NCBI RefSeq assembly: GCF_004359215.1
Contig: NW_027152191.1
Span: 221,560-285,559, forward strand
Reading direction: 5' to 3'
Length of the DNA: 64,000 nucleotides
From: Bremia lactucae
Taxonomy: Eukaryota > Oomycota > Peronosporomycetes > Peronosporales > Peronosporaceae
Positions within the stretch are counted from its first letter, which is position 1, and each line of letters begins with the position of its first letter. Below the pieces are notes generated by a model. That model made no database searches, was not told the origin of the DNA, and saw only the letters and a list, made by a program, of their open reading frames with translations. Positions 41,596-51,837 of this stretch are shown here, in pieces. The position numbers and the translations under genes were made by a program.

Positions 41596-42049
41596 AACGT
41601 GTCCGATTCGTAATCAGGACGTCTCGACAGGGCGTCCGCTAGCACGTTCTAATTTCCTGGCTTGTAAGCCACCGTGAATTGTATTCCGCAAAAAATGACA
41701 ATTATTGCGCCATACCTTGTGAAAAGTGGGGCGACTGAGTCGCCGTCCTCAACGAGTCATGGTCTGTATAGACGACAAAGGGTTTACTGCCCAGCAGGTG
41801 AACCCGAACTTTGACAAGGGCGTACTTTATTGCGAGAAATTCCTTGTCGTGCACTGGATAATTCTTCTCAGTGGCCTTAAGCTGCCGCGATTGAAACGAA
41901 ACACCCGCTAATTACCACTGGCATCCAGCTGCAACAGAGCACAGCCAATGGCAAAGTCTGATGTATCACACCAAACTAAATGGACTACCCTCGTCCGGCA
42001 ACGCCAATGTTTGTGCCGACTGTAGGCTCAACTTAATCGCTTCAAAAGC

Positions 42050-43330
42050 TTGTTTAGCTCTCTCTGTCTACGATCAGGCCGCGTCGTCTTTCAGCAAGTT
42101 GTTCGATGGCCTGGCCATCTTTGCGTAATTTTCGCTGTACTTGTGCAAGTAGTTCACGAGGCCCAACTACTTGCGAAAACCTTTCGGGATGATGGCGTTG
42201 GCCATTGTGCAATTGCACGAATCTTCTCTGAATCCGCACGGATTCCACCCTTTCCAATGAAAAATTCCAGAAAGGGAATTGCTGCCGCCCCAAAGAGGCA
42301 CTTGTTGATGTTCGCAAATAGTCGATTCTCGCGCATACACATCAACACCGCTCGAAGGTGCTCGATATGATCCTGAACATCCATCATACCCCCCCCCCTT
42401 CAGCCTTGCTGTGAACGAATATATTGTCGAAATTCGTCTGCGGCGAAGTGCCGCATCGGCCGAAAGAGCTGCGTATACAACCTATTAAACGTAGCTGGAT
42501 CGTTGAAAACTCCTAAGGGCGTGACCAATCATTCCCACAACATCCCACTGGGAATTCTCACTGCTGTGAGAGGAATATCTGATTCTCTCATGTGATAGTT
42601 GTTAATAGCCGTCGACCATGTCGAGCGCGCTAAAAATGCTGCGGCCATGTTCTTCTGCAACACATAGATGCCGGACTTGTGACCGCATTCAGCTTGTTGA
42701 AAGCATGTATTATGCGCCATTTCTCATTGAGTTTACGCACACAAAACGTCGGCGACGAGTGTGGCGACTTCGGCTCTTGGACTAGGCCTGCTGCGTGCTT
42801 TTCTGCAAAGAATGCGTCTATCGCGTCCACTAGCTCCTTAGGCAGTGGTCACTGGTGCGTTGTACAGTACTTTGTACCCGGCTCCAGATCAATCTCGTGG
42901 CGTTTTCGAACCTGGTATCAGGTCGAATTTGTGTCGAGTGCTTTATCCTTAGGCAACTCGCACGGTACGGATTCAGGGAATATATCCTTGAATTCGATCA
43001 GATCCTTGCATAAAGGATTTGTCTTCAAGTACTTCAGGATTGGGACGTAATAAGTTCCATCCGAGTCTTCCCATTGAGGACACTTTCGTCCAACGATGAG
43101 CTGCTGAAAACCCGTTCGTTCTCAGGAACTACTTACGCTTACGCAGATCACGCAAGACCGTTTCGGTCTAGCGTTGGCAATTGAGTTATCTCCAAAGTTA
43201 ACTTTGGAGGCGCTATCACATCAAGTGTATAAGCGCCTACACTTGATCGCTGTTTACTAAGACATAAATACCTCACGTTTCTCATTAAAACCTATTTCTA
43301 AAGGTTCCTGGGACACTTTGGCCACAGGTT
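42050..43330 (-). pseudogene. gypsy D reverse transcriptase
   Basis: The minus strand carries the pre-RT linker (FPESVPCELPKDKALD), then EIDLEPGTKYCTT. The RT fingers follow (PHSSPTFCVRKLNEKWRIIH, AFNKLNAVT), with a shift inside the palm. The active-site box near 42415-42430, normally YVDD or YIDD followed by IFVHS, reads FDNIFVHS, so the second Asp is Asn. Downstream come DHIEHLRAVLMCMRENRLFA and NINKCLFGAAAIPFLEFFIG, the typical gypsy RT thumb and connection. RNase H is at about 42000-41600 in broken frames. The enzyme is inactive. Confidence 0.8.
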
Positions 43331-43383
43331 TTTGGGGACTAATTTTTCCGCAGACTTTTGGGGACTTACTGCATCAAGTTTTA

Positions 43384-43721
43384 TATTAGGTGCATTCACA
43401 TTGGAAGGGATGACGGCTAGCGTCATTCGTAATCCGAGGTATTCAGAATAATACGCATGCATGTAGGGGTGCACATCTACAGAGGTAGCATCCATTGATT
43501 GGATAATAGGTTTATATTAATTTGACTTATAAATCAGTCTTAGAACTACTTCCTCGTTAACAAGTGCGCACGTGAAGCCGGAGTACTTCTTCCGTTACGA
43601 CACTTGTACTAAGGTACTTAGTTCGCTGGGTGAGGTCGGTTAGGCGACCGCCAACTACCTCACTGTGCTAGAAGGTGAGTGCTTAAGTAGAGCGTGGCCA
43701 CTATAGTACCGCCCACCTACA
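43384..43721 (+). repeat. LTR type 1, 3' fragment
   Basis: It starts within the LTR at GGTGCATTCACATT and ends GCCCACCTACA. It keeps the GATGACG..CGTCAT hairpin in mutated form, the CTGAAAACTACTTCC-like block and the GGGTGAGGT..CCTCACTG block. It separates element D from a gag fragment that starts right after it. Confidence 0.72.
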
Positions 43722-43734
43722 TTTTAGCTGCTAT

Positions 43735-44560
43735 AAGAAATGTCGAAGGTTTTTTTCGCTCTCTACATACGAAAGGTCCATTGGTTTTGGACCTCCGCTT
43801 TCTTGTCGCATACGTGGCCAAAAATAAGTCTCAGAGTGGACAAAAGCCTTTTCCAAGCTAAATCCTCCTGTTCTGCTACAGAGATCGTTTGATCTAGCGT
43901 CTCTAATTCAAGCCGAAACAGGTGGGTTTTGACAGGACCATCTGCAGGATCTTTGTTTATTAACTGGATGACTCACGATAGAACTTACAAGTATCGCATG
44001 TTGGGCATATGCGTGAAAACCACGCCTGCCCTGCTTTAAATACAGGAGCTCTGCTCGAACCCTGAATTCAGCACTGACAGCTCAAATGTTTGCCTGAACC
44101 GGGCTTTGAAGACCTCATATGACCCAAAATCAATGTATCGTGATGTTTGAGCTCTAAAGTCCAAGATTTGGCACGTCGGGCTAAGTTGAACATGCCAAAG
44201 TTCGCTTTCGTCACATAATCACTGTGCGGCGAGCTTTAAATGGCATCGTCTAATTCGACGTTTAATCTTATTAGGAAGTCGCCCTCGTCGGCCTTCGACT
44301 TAAAGATTTCAATCTTTAAGCTTTCGGATCGACGCGGAAGGGTCGGTCCGCTAGCAGCATGCAAATACTGCTGTCACACTGTTGAGCGCCCTGTTGTCTT
44401 AACACTTCTGCGTGTTAAGAGCCTTGCTGGTGAGGCAAGGGTACTTTTTTTCTGGCCACGTCGATATCACCTCGGCGATGGACGCATGTTGTTCGTCTTT
44501 TTGTAAAGCGTACACATTGCGCCTTCCGCTGGCCCGCCTACAGCCAAACTCATAAGTTCG
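43735..44560 (-). pseudogene. gypsy gag fragment, minus strand
   Basis: Minus-strand frames match the gag of element C: EVFKARFRQTFE, then PVKTHLFRLELETLDQTISV followed by AEQEDLAWKRL, and QKDEQHASIAEVI at the N-terminal end. All are in different frames with stops. The fragment is cut at 43735 by the type 1 LTR fragment. It encoded a retrotransposon capsid. Confidence 0.65.
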
Positions 44561-44939
44561 ACCAATTTCATTTCGAGTTCATTGAAGTGAGTAAGCCTCT
44601 CACACACTGCATGAAAGCAATATTGAGGTGCGGATGGCTCTACCAAGTACTGTAAACAATTAAAATAAACTTGTTAAGAAATGTCGTGGCATCATTCGCC
44701 ACATACTCTATACAACGGCGTGCACATGCACAAGAATAGTCTGTAAATTTAATTAATGTCAGTAACTGGGTACTGTTGAAATGCTAAGTTCAACGCGATT
44801 TAGTTTGGCCGTCACCAAAAAAATTAAAAAGCAAGATTATTGTCGTGACCGAAAAAGGAGAAGCAAATCGACTAAATTTGTCAATTTAAATGCGTACAGA
44901 ATTTACTGCTGAGAAAGGAATATCCTGTTTACACATTAT

Positions 44940-46147
44940 GATCTGGTAGAATCCATCCATCGGATCCTATGACAAAAAAGTACCCTTTGACATGCCATCA
45001 ATGATTACGTCTTTTCGTGGTATCGGCGTTTGAGCCGCTGCCGTTGTAGCGTTCAATTTGTTGAACGCATGTACAATCCGCCACGCTCCTGTTGCTTTCC
45101 GCACAGAGAAGGTCGGAGAGTTATATGGGGAGGTCAACATGCTCACATGGCCCTCAGCTAAGGTGTCGGCAAAAATTTGTCGGTCGCTAGTACTTGTCCA
45201 CAATGGTCCATGCTTCATATTACAGTATTTCGAACATGTTTATTGATCGGTTTCGTGTCGAGTGCTTTTGTCCTTAGGCAACTCGCACGTTACGGATTCT
45301 GGGAATTTATCCTTGGATTCGATCAAATCCTTAAGACTCCCAGGATTGAGACTTGAAACGTTCAATTCGAGTATTTTCGCAAAGGACACTTTCGTCCATC
45401 GATGAGCTGCTGAGAACCCGTTCGCTTTCAGGAAATACTATTGCCGACCGAATATCGGCCACGTACTTGTCGTCTGTGATAATTACACAGACCTGATTGA
45501 CTTTGCCATTACGCAGAGCACGCAGAAACCGTTTCGGCTCAAGCGTTGGCAAATGACTTATCTTCGAAAAATTAATTTTGGAGGCGTAATCAGATCGGTG
45601 CACAAGCGCCTTCACTTGATCTGTTGTTCCCCAAGACATTTAACATCTCAGTTTTATCATTTAAACTTATTTCTTAAGGTTCCTGGGACCCTTTGAACAA
45701 GTTTCTTGGTTCTTATTCCTCAAACATTTTGGGACGTCTTCCTTACACATTTATGAAGCATTCCCCCAACGGCGTCAAATTATGGTTGCGCAACCACAGC
45801 GAGATCCTCCACGATCGACTTTCCCAGTCAATTTTTTTATTTTTTGCACCGTCTCCTATCGACATGCGTATCAAATTTTCTTGGATGTTGCTTTCTGAAC
45901 AAGCATTCATGTTTCAATCCACCCGACTTAATCGAGTGGTCGAACTTCGACACTGCATGTCGTTTGCACAGCCGTCGGAATCTAACTCCACAGTGTGATG
46001 GGTAGTTATACCGAGGTCTTGTGCAGTCTAGTACGACTGCACAAGACTCAAGCGCACTGTCATCCTCGTTAGAGGTATATCGCCCCGAGCCGATTGAGCC
46101 TCAGTCTTATATCGAATGAAATTGCTAAACGCTCCACAATCAATTAG
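44940..46147 (-). pseudogene. gypsy fragment F: protease end, pre-RT linker and RT start
   Basis: It is truncated at 46147 by the inserted type 2 LTR, where the protease motif (VDCGAFSNF) begins. The linker at 45639-45331 contains FLRALRNGKVNQVCVIITDD and ERVLSSSSMDESVL, shared with element C at 58085-57864. RT begins at 45218-44967 (SPYNSPTFSVRKATGAWRIV, then KDVIIDGMSKGTF). Similarity is lost at about 44940. Confidence 0.72.
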
Positions 46148-46654
46148 TGTAACGGGTGTCCCGTTATAAAAAATATTTTTTCCTATAGGAGGTATAATAT
46201 ATAATTATTATTTTCTATGAGAGGAAATAAATAAAGAAGCACAAAATAATTAAATCTTATTAATGTTGAGTTAGTTGTGCCAAATTCACCAAATTTGGTA
46301 ATATTGACTTGATAAGACATTGGTTCTATTATTTGGTTGATTTCAGCTTAAATCAACCCCGCCAATCGTTACAAGACACGATTAGGCGTCGCGCAAGGAA
46401 GCGCATTGCATAATTAGTTATTGATATATTAAGGCCTGTAATTAGAAGATTGTTATGAATAACCAAATATACTAATACAGTTTACTTTTTCTCTATTGTT
46501 AAGCCTTAAATTTTATCTTTAGTAGCTAACTGTTCTTAGCTGCTTAGAATCTTCCTCTGCACGACGTGTACGTGAAATAGTCATCACCTTTACTGTAATT
46601 AGTGTAGGTTGACTAGTACTGTTATCAGTTACTAGCAAGAAGTGCCCCGTTAGA
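46148..46654 (+). repeat. LTR type 2, 5' LTR of E
   Basis: 507 bp from TGTAACGGGTGTCCCGTTATA to GCCCCGTTAGA. It is followed at 46655 by CCTGGTAGCACTTCG, a primer-binding site resembling the complement of the initiator tRNA-Met 3' end (TGGTAGCA). The start is a near-perfect palindrome. Confidence 0.85.
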
Positions 46655-46718
46655 CCTGGTAGCACTTCGAAGGCCGTTCAGTTGCCTACGCACGTTCCAT
46701 CCAACATGAACATGTTGG

Positions 46719-47560
46719 ATGAAGAGGAAAGGAGCTAGCAAGCCCCTCAAGAATGCTATCACGCAACATTTGTTCACTCATTTGAGCGACCGTGAATGGA
46801 GAGCGGACAAACGCATGAGTTTGGTCGTAGGTGGGACAGCCGTTGGCGCCATGCTGTTCACTTTGAACATAGCTGAACAGCATGCGGCCATAGCCGAGTT
46901 CATACAACATGGACTCAACGGCGAAGAAAAAGTAGCCTTGCTTTACCAGCAAGGCTCTCAACACGCAGAGTTGTTCAGAGAACTGAGAGCTCGACATTTG
47001 GAACTGCTGAGACAGCAATTACAGGCTGCTAGCGGACCAACGCTTCCGCGTCGAACCGAAAGCCTTAAGATCGAAATCTTAAAGTTTAAGGCAGTCGAAG
47101 AGAGTCGCCATTGAAGCTCGCCGCGTCAATGATAATGCGACAAAAGTGAAATTTGGAACGTCTATCTTAGCTAGACGTGCCAAATATTGAACCTTAGGGT
47201 TTAAGCTTACAACCCATTGGTTTTTAGGTCGTATGATGGCTTCCAGACCCAGCGCAAGGTAAACATTTGAGCCGCCACGTGCCGAATTCAGGGCTCGAGC
47301 TGTGGTCCAGGATTTTCTTAAGTAGGGCAAGCGTGACCTTCACGCTTATGCCCAAAATACAGATCTATAATTAGTTGTATCGTGATTCATCCAACAGATG
47401 AACAAACACAGGTAACTGTGTTTATTAAAGTTTTTGCAGACGGTCCTGTTAATACCCCACTGTTCCAGCTTGAACGCGAGACGCTAGACCAAGCGATCTA
47501 TGTAGCAAAATAGGAGGACTTCAGCCCTCAACAAGCTTTCGTCCACTCTGGAGCTTGTCA
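46719..47560 (+). pseudogene. gypsy E gag
   Basis: The first frame (46719-47114) has HLSDREWRADKRMSLVVGGT, then AVGAMLFTLNIAEQHAAIAE and EEKVALLYQQGSQHAELFRE. This is the N-terminal gag region shared with C (60883-61203), with a Gln/Leu-rich helix. It continues with stops and shifts as a Retrotrans_gag-like segment (TFEPPRAEFRARAL near 47255-47300, then LHAYAQN). A large part of the capsid between 47115 and 47240 is deleted compared with C. It is not functional. Confidence 0.75.
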
Positions 47561-47639
47561 TTTTCAACTAAGCACATCCTACAATTGCCAGCAATTTGTA
47601 ATTTTTCTTGAAAACAGAATTTGGTAAAGAAGCGGTTTA

Positions 47640-47900
47640 TGAAGGTCAACATAACTAACTGCCCCAGGTGATGAGACCAACCTCATCACCTTGCAAATAA
47701 ATGTGTCAAATAAGTTGCCACTTAAGTCCCTAGTTGGTTTTAGGGCGTCAAAATATTTAATTCGACACCAATCGTTAGAAGATCGCAGACTCAAACTTAT
47801 TAAGTGCGATATTTATCTAGCGAGGATGACAGTGCTCCTAGCAACAGGCGCACCTGTAACAGTAAAGACACGTGTGGTTGGTATTTAATACAGGTTAACG
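47640..47900 (+). pseudogene. gypsy E aspartic protease remnant
   Basis: The plus strand reads TLQINVSNKLPLKSLVGFRA, then SKYLIRHQSLEDRRLKLIKC and ARMTVLLATGAPVTVKTRVV. It aligns with the C protease at 59081-58731, where the active site is LVDCGASNNF. Here it is LVGFRASKYL, so the catalytic Asp is lost. The stop at 47888 truncates the frame. Confidence 0.75.
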
Positions 47901-48356
47901 GGTAACAGTACGATGATGAATTCATCGGACTGAATTTGGACGACAAATTTGATGTCATCCATGGTTTATCATGCTCAAAAAGTTCGAGCCCTGCATAAAT
48001 TGGCATCATTTAGTCGTGACGATACCTGCCTATCGTTCATCAAATGACCATCTGATGAACGTCTGGGAGCTTCCACAAGCGTGTGGATGTCCTACGAGTG
48101 AGTGTGATGGCCTCACTTGTGGATCGGCCGTTTGCACGACTGCACAAGACCTCAGTGTAAGTACCCATCACACTGTGGCGTTAGACACCGACGGCTGTGC
48201 ACAAGCACATAAGCGTTGAAGTTTGACTACTCCCCCCCTTTAAGAACAAATTTACATTTTGAAATTCGCCAAAGAGGACAGAAGTAGCGATCTACTTTAC
48301 GCGTGGCTTGGTTCTCTCTTTCACTCTTCTATCTGTGTCGTACACGGAGCATAATA

Positions 48357-49877
48357 TGCCACCTAAAAGGAGCAACACTGGTGGGTCGTCTGCAACGACA
48401 CCCACTCAATCACGCGCTAAGCGCAATGGCCGCGTTAACCCGCCGGCAGCGTCTCCAATGCCTTAGTCGAAACGCCGACAGCTACTGCTGCTATCGCGTT
48501 AACGTGGCTTAAGGATCCATCCCACTTTACCAGTGAGATGATGATCCGTTGCTCATTGTCGACTACAACGAGTCGGCATCGTTGACGTCACCTCATAGTA
48601 GTGATGCGGACAACGAGATCATGAGGAAGGATGATGGCGCATTGTTGCCCATCCAAACGTCTCTCATGGCTCACAACATGGTGACAGAATATTTACGAAT
48701 GCTGTCTCGTCGTCTGCGTTAGATAGTGCAGCGACTATTAATGATAGCGCTACCCATTAAGGCCCACCCGCTTCTTCGTTGGATTAAACCATAACACCTT
48801 ATGCTCAGACCATTATCCATAATGGTTCTGACATCGAGGATTCAGAGCCTTAAGCTCCGCCGACGACACGTGAACGTTCTCAGTCGGTGTCACAAGCCAG
48901 TCATTTTGAACGTGGCTATGTGACGGGTGGCATATCACCGATGCCCCGTTCATCTGTATGGCCTCGTTTAAACGGGCCAAGAGCGTCGCTCCTAGAGCGC
49001 GCTCTTCTTGACGCATTTAATTATTATGGCGTCTTTAACCATGGAAGGCTCAGGGAAAATCGCTTGAGCGTATTCTCCCGATCCCGGCCGTGTTGCGTTC
49101 AAATGAAACGCCCGACCAATACAAGGCGGAATTCTTGCGCCGCATTCATCCGCATTCCGATGCGATGACACAGCGGTCGCAACAAATTAAATTCGCCCGC
49201 TTGCGTGTGAAAGAAATCATGCGCGGTTATGTACCCTCTGTTTCTTCTCACAACGCTGCTTCTGCTAGTCTATTTGAGACTAGCAAATAGGCCTCAGTTG
49301 GTGCTCCTTTTCATAGGCAGCCACCAAGGCGGGCACATCAATACGAAGGGTATCGATCGGTTCCCAAGAGTCGAAACTCTTCGGATAACCTTTCCATTGG
49401 ACGAGGATCTGATAACTTTTTCCTCACGGAGCGGTGACAAGCAACCTTCCAACAAGAAAGCATTGATCCCCACCCGCATCCATCAGTGCAGGGGGCGCCC
49501 AATCGGAGTGACGATTTCTTCCACCTACTCGCGGCTGCCTACCTTCGTCCATTCAGTTGGAGGCGTTTAGCCCTGCTGAACGACGTATTGTGGATCTCGC
49601 GGGGCAACTTTTGCGACTGACCTCAGATCTTGATGATGTCCGAGCGAAGGCTCGTCAGGGTTATGAACGCCTGAAGACTCGCTTGGACCTTCTGGAGAAG
49701 ATAATGCTGAGAGATCCGCGTTATTCACGTGATGTCCCTCGCTCTTTGAGTCCATTCCTTGGTGAGAGGAGTCGATCGGCTGAAAGTTTTTCGCCTTCTC
49801 CGTCCCCTTCACCCGATCGAAGCTCGACTCACAGTCGGCGTCACCATCGGTCTCCTATGACGGATGGGGGTATGTGA
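48357..49877 (+). pseudogene. antisense ORF (aORF) of gypsy B
   Basis: The plus-strand homologue of the A antisense gene. It starts MPPKRSNTGGSSATTPTQ at 48357. Frame-broken middle parts include LKDPSHF, SLLERALLDAFNYYGVFNH (about 48995), SNETPDQYKAEFLRRIHPHS (49095) and KFARLRVKEIMRG. The C-terminal frame 49557-49877 has SAERRIVDLAGQLLRLTSDL, then DDVRAKARQGYERLKTRLDL, and a Ser/Pro/Arg tail (SPSPSPDRSSTHSRRHHRSP). About three quarters of the last 80 residues match copy A. It lies opposite the B1 pol linker and chromodomain. It begins about 130 bp from a polypurine-like tract at 48227-48240. Confidence 0.62.
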
Positions 49878-51439
49878 CCTCATTTGGGTCTACATATCGT
49901 TTCAGGCGACCCACGTACAATACGGGTGCGTCTTCATATTAGTGTTTTCTTTATTCTTTGGGAGTTGCTATCGTGCGTAAGACATCCACCACGACCTGAT
50001 TGGCACGTCTAAAGATGATCCGTGGTCAACATGTGGAGCTTGCTACTTTAGCAGCTCAAATACATGTCGCCAGAAACCAGACGTTAAATGTGGATCCCGG
50101 TCCAGTACTATGGACTTGGGCATCCCGTGTAGTCGGTATCCATGATCCAGGGACAATGGAGCTGCCTCCTTGCCTTAGATCGATGTTTTTTAAATGGTGC
50201 TAAATGCACCATTTTGCTCACTCGGTCTACAAAGACGACGAGCCTCGTCCGACCCATATGATCGGGCGGCATGAAGTCCAGACTTACTGACTTCCAGCAA
50301 TCCGTTGGAACCGGTAGCGGCTTCAGTGGCGCACTGCTGGACGGTGCAGGCTTAATGCGCTGACACTGTTCACAAGAGCGAATAAAGTTGGCCACCCATC
50401 TATATAGGTGTGGCCACCAAAATTCCTCTGACACTCGTAAGAATGTCTTTTCACGGCCCAGATGCCCACTAGATGGTGCATCATGGAGCTCGTGAAGGAT
50501 CATCAACTTGAGATCTGTGTCATGAGGCACATAGATTCTCAAGGGATCACAAGGTGACAGCTGGTGCCATAACAGGCCATCGCTGTAGCTAACGCGATTA
50601 AGCTTAGCTTTAAGTTACAACGGAAGGCTAACCTTTCATTCACCAAAGTGATCCAACAGCAGGCGACAACGGTCGTCTTGACTGTAGCTCTCTTTTATCT
50701 CATAGGCTAATGAGCTCGTCACGTGGTATGCCTTCATGGCTGCCAACGTTGATGGGCTTTAGCACTAGACACACTTTCCTGGTGTCTTACCTCGAAGTCT
50801 GGTCTGCGCGATAAAACGTCAGCCAAGACATTCGACTTACCCAGCTTGTATTTAACTTTGAATTAATTCAGAAAAGAATGTGAGCCATCAGGCCATTCTA
50901 GGCCAGAGGAGCGGTGATTTATTGCGGTCCGCAGGGATGCGTGATCCGTAAAAACCACAAATGGTTCGGTGCCCAGTAGGTGCACACGAAACTTGACAAG
51001 AGCATACTTTATCGAAAGTAGCTCTTTGTTATGCACGGGGCATTTCAGTTCCGCGGCTTTTAAAAGCCGGGACTGCTAAGAGATGACGCTGTGCACGCCG
51101 TCGTCATCCTTCTGCATGAGTGCGCTGCCGATTGCAAAATGACTTGCATAGCAGACGACGCTAAAGGGCTCTTTCCGCGTCTGGCAATGCCAAGACCGGT
51201 GCCTCAAAAGAATAGATCGCTTCACTGATGTGAACGCATCATCTTGTTCTTTTAACCAAACTTATTCTGCGTCCTTTTCAATGAGATCAGATAATTGTTT
51301 AGTTTGCTCAGCTGAATTCTTGCTATATTTATGCAAGTAATTAGCGAGCCCTAGGAATTGGCGCAATTCCTTCACATGCCATGAGATTGGCCATCTTTAC
51401 TAATTTTACCTTGTCTGGGTCTGCTCGTACATCACGGTA
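49300..51439 (-). pseudogene. gypsy B1 pol: RT end, RNase H, integrase, chromodomain
   Basis: On the minus strand it starts right against the LTR at 51440 with the RT end (VKELRQFLGLANYLHKYSKN), so the 5' half of pol is missing. RNase H follows (SRLLKAAELKCPVHNKELLS, FVVFTDHASLRTAI). The integrase is at 50542-50108 (HELHDAPSSGHLGREKTFLR, CEQCQRIKP, SLDFMPPDHMGRT), then a deletion of about 570 bp at 49937-49952 relative to B2. The linker is at 49812-49567 and the chromodomain at about 49470-49300 (YQILVQWKGYPKSFDSWEPI, with one stop before it). Confidence 0.8.
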
Positions 51440-51837
51440 TGTAACGGGCACTTCCGACTTTCTATACTTCCGTACAAGTCCACTTCGAACTGCTTCTGTG
51501 CGAGTGGTGTCTCACGTCGCTTCGCGTACACTAGTCCGTACAGAGATTAAAATACTTGCTTTAAGGGTTAAAAGTAAACTGTACATTATATAATGAAGTT
51601 CTTCTGTTTCTATATATTTGATACTAACTTAATTATAAACTAATACAAAACATGTAATACAGCTTATTTGTCTCTCACTTTGCGCGCGTCCATCGCTGAC
51701 TGGGCCGCGGAGAAATGGAAAAGCCTTAGGAATATTACCATGTAAAGTAATATTCTCCAAATATTATCTACCTGCTAGATAATATATTATTTAAAACCTT
51801 TAAGTGTTAATTTGATGTAACGAAACACCCCGTTACA
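51440..51837 (-). repeat. LTR type 3, copy between B1 and B2
   Basis: 398 bp, TGTAACGGGGTG at the 51837 end and CCCGTTACA at the 51440 end when read on the minus strand. It is base-identical to 53961-54358 except in the outermost 24 bases near 51814-51837. It is directly fused to B1 pol on the left and to the end of B2 pol on the right. Confidence 0.82.

Larger units (their letters stand above)
39350..43330 (-). mobile_element. Ty3/gypsy chromovirus D, pol portion
   Basis: A minus-strand pol from the pre-RT linker (about 43330-42830) through RT, integrase, GPY/F region and chromodomain (about 39900-39790). Gag, protease and LTRs are missing. Several frameshifts are present. An antisense frame lies on the plus strand over the chromodomain end (39350-40297). 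D is diverged from B and C but has the same order of parts. Confidence 0.8.
46148..48225 (+). mobile_element. Ty3/gypsy element E: 5' LTR, gag, protease remnant
   Basis: A plus-strand element made of a complete type 2 LTR, a primer-binding site, gag and a protease remnant. It is truncated at about 48225, where the antisense frame and polypurine-tract end of element B begin in the opposite orientation. Gag and protease are homologous to element C, although the LTR type differs. Confidence 0.78.
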
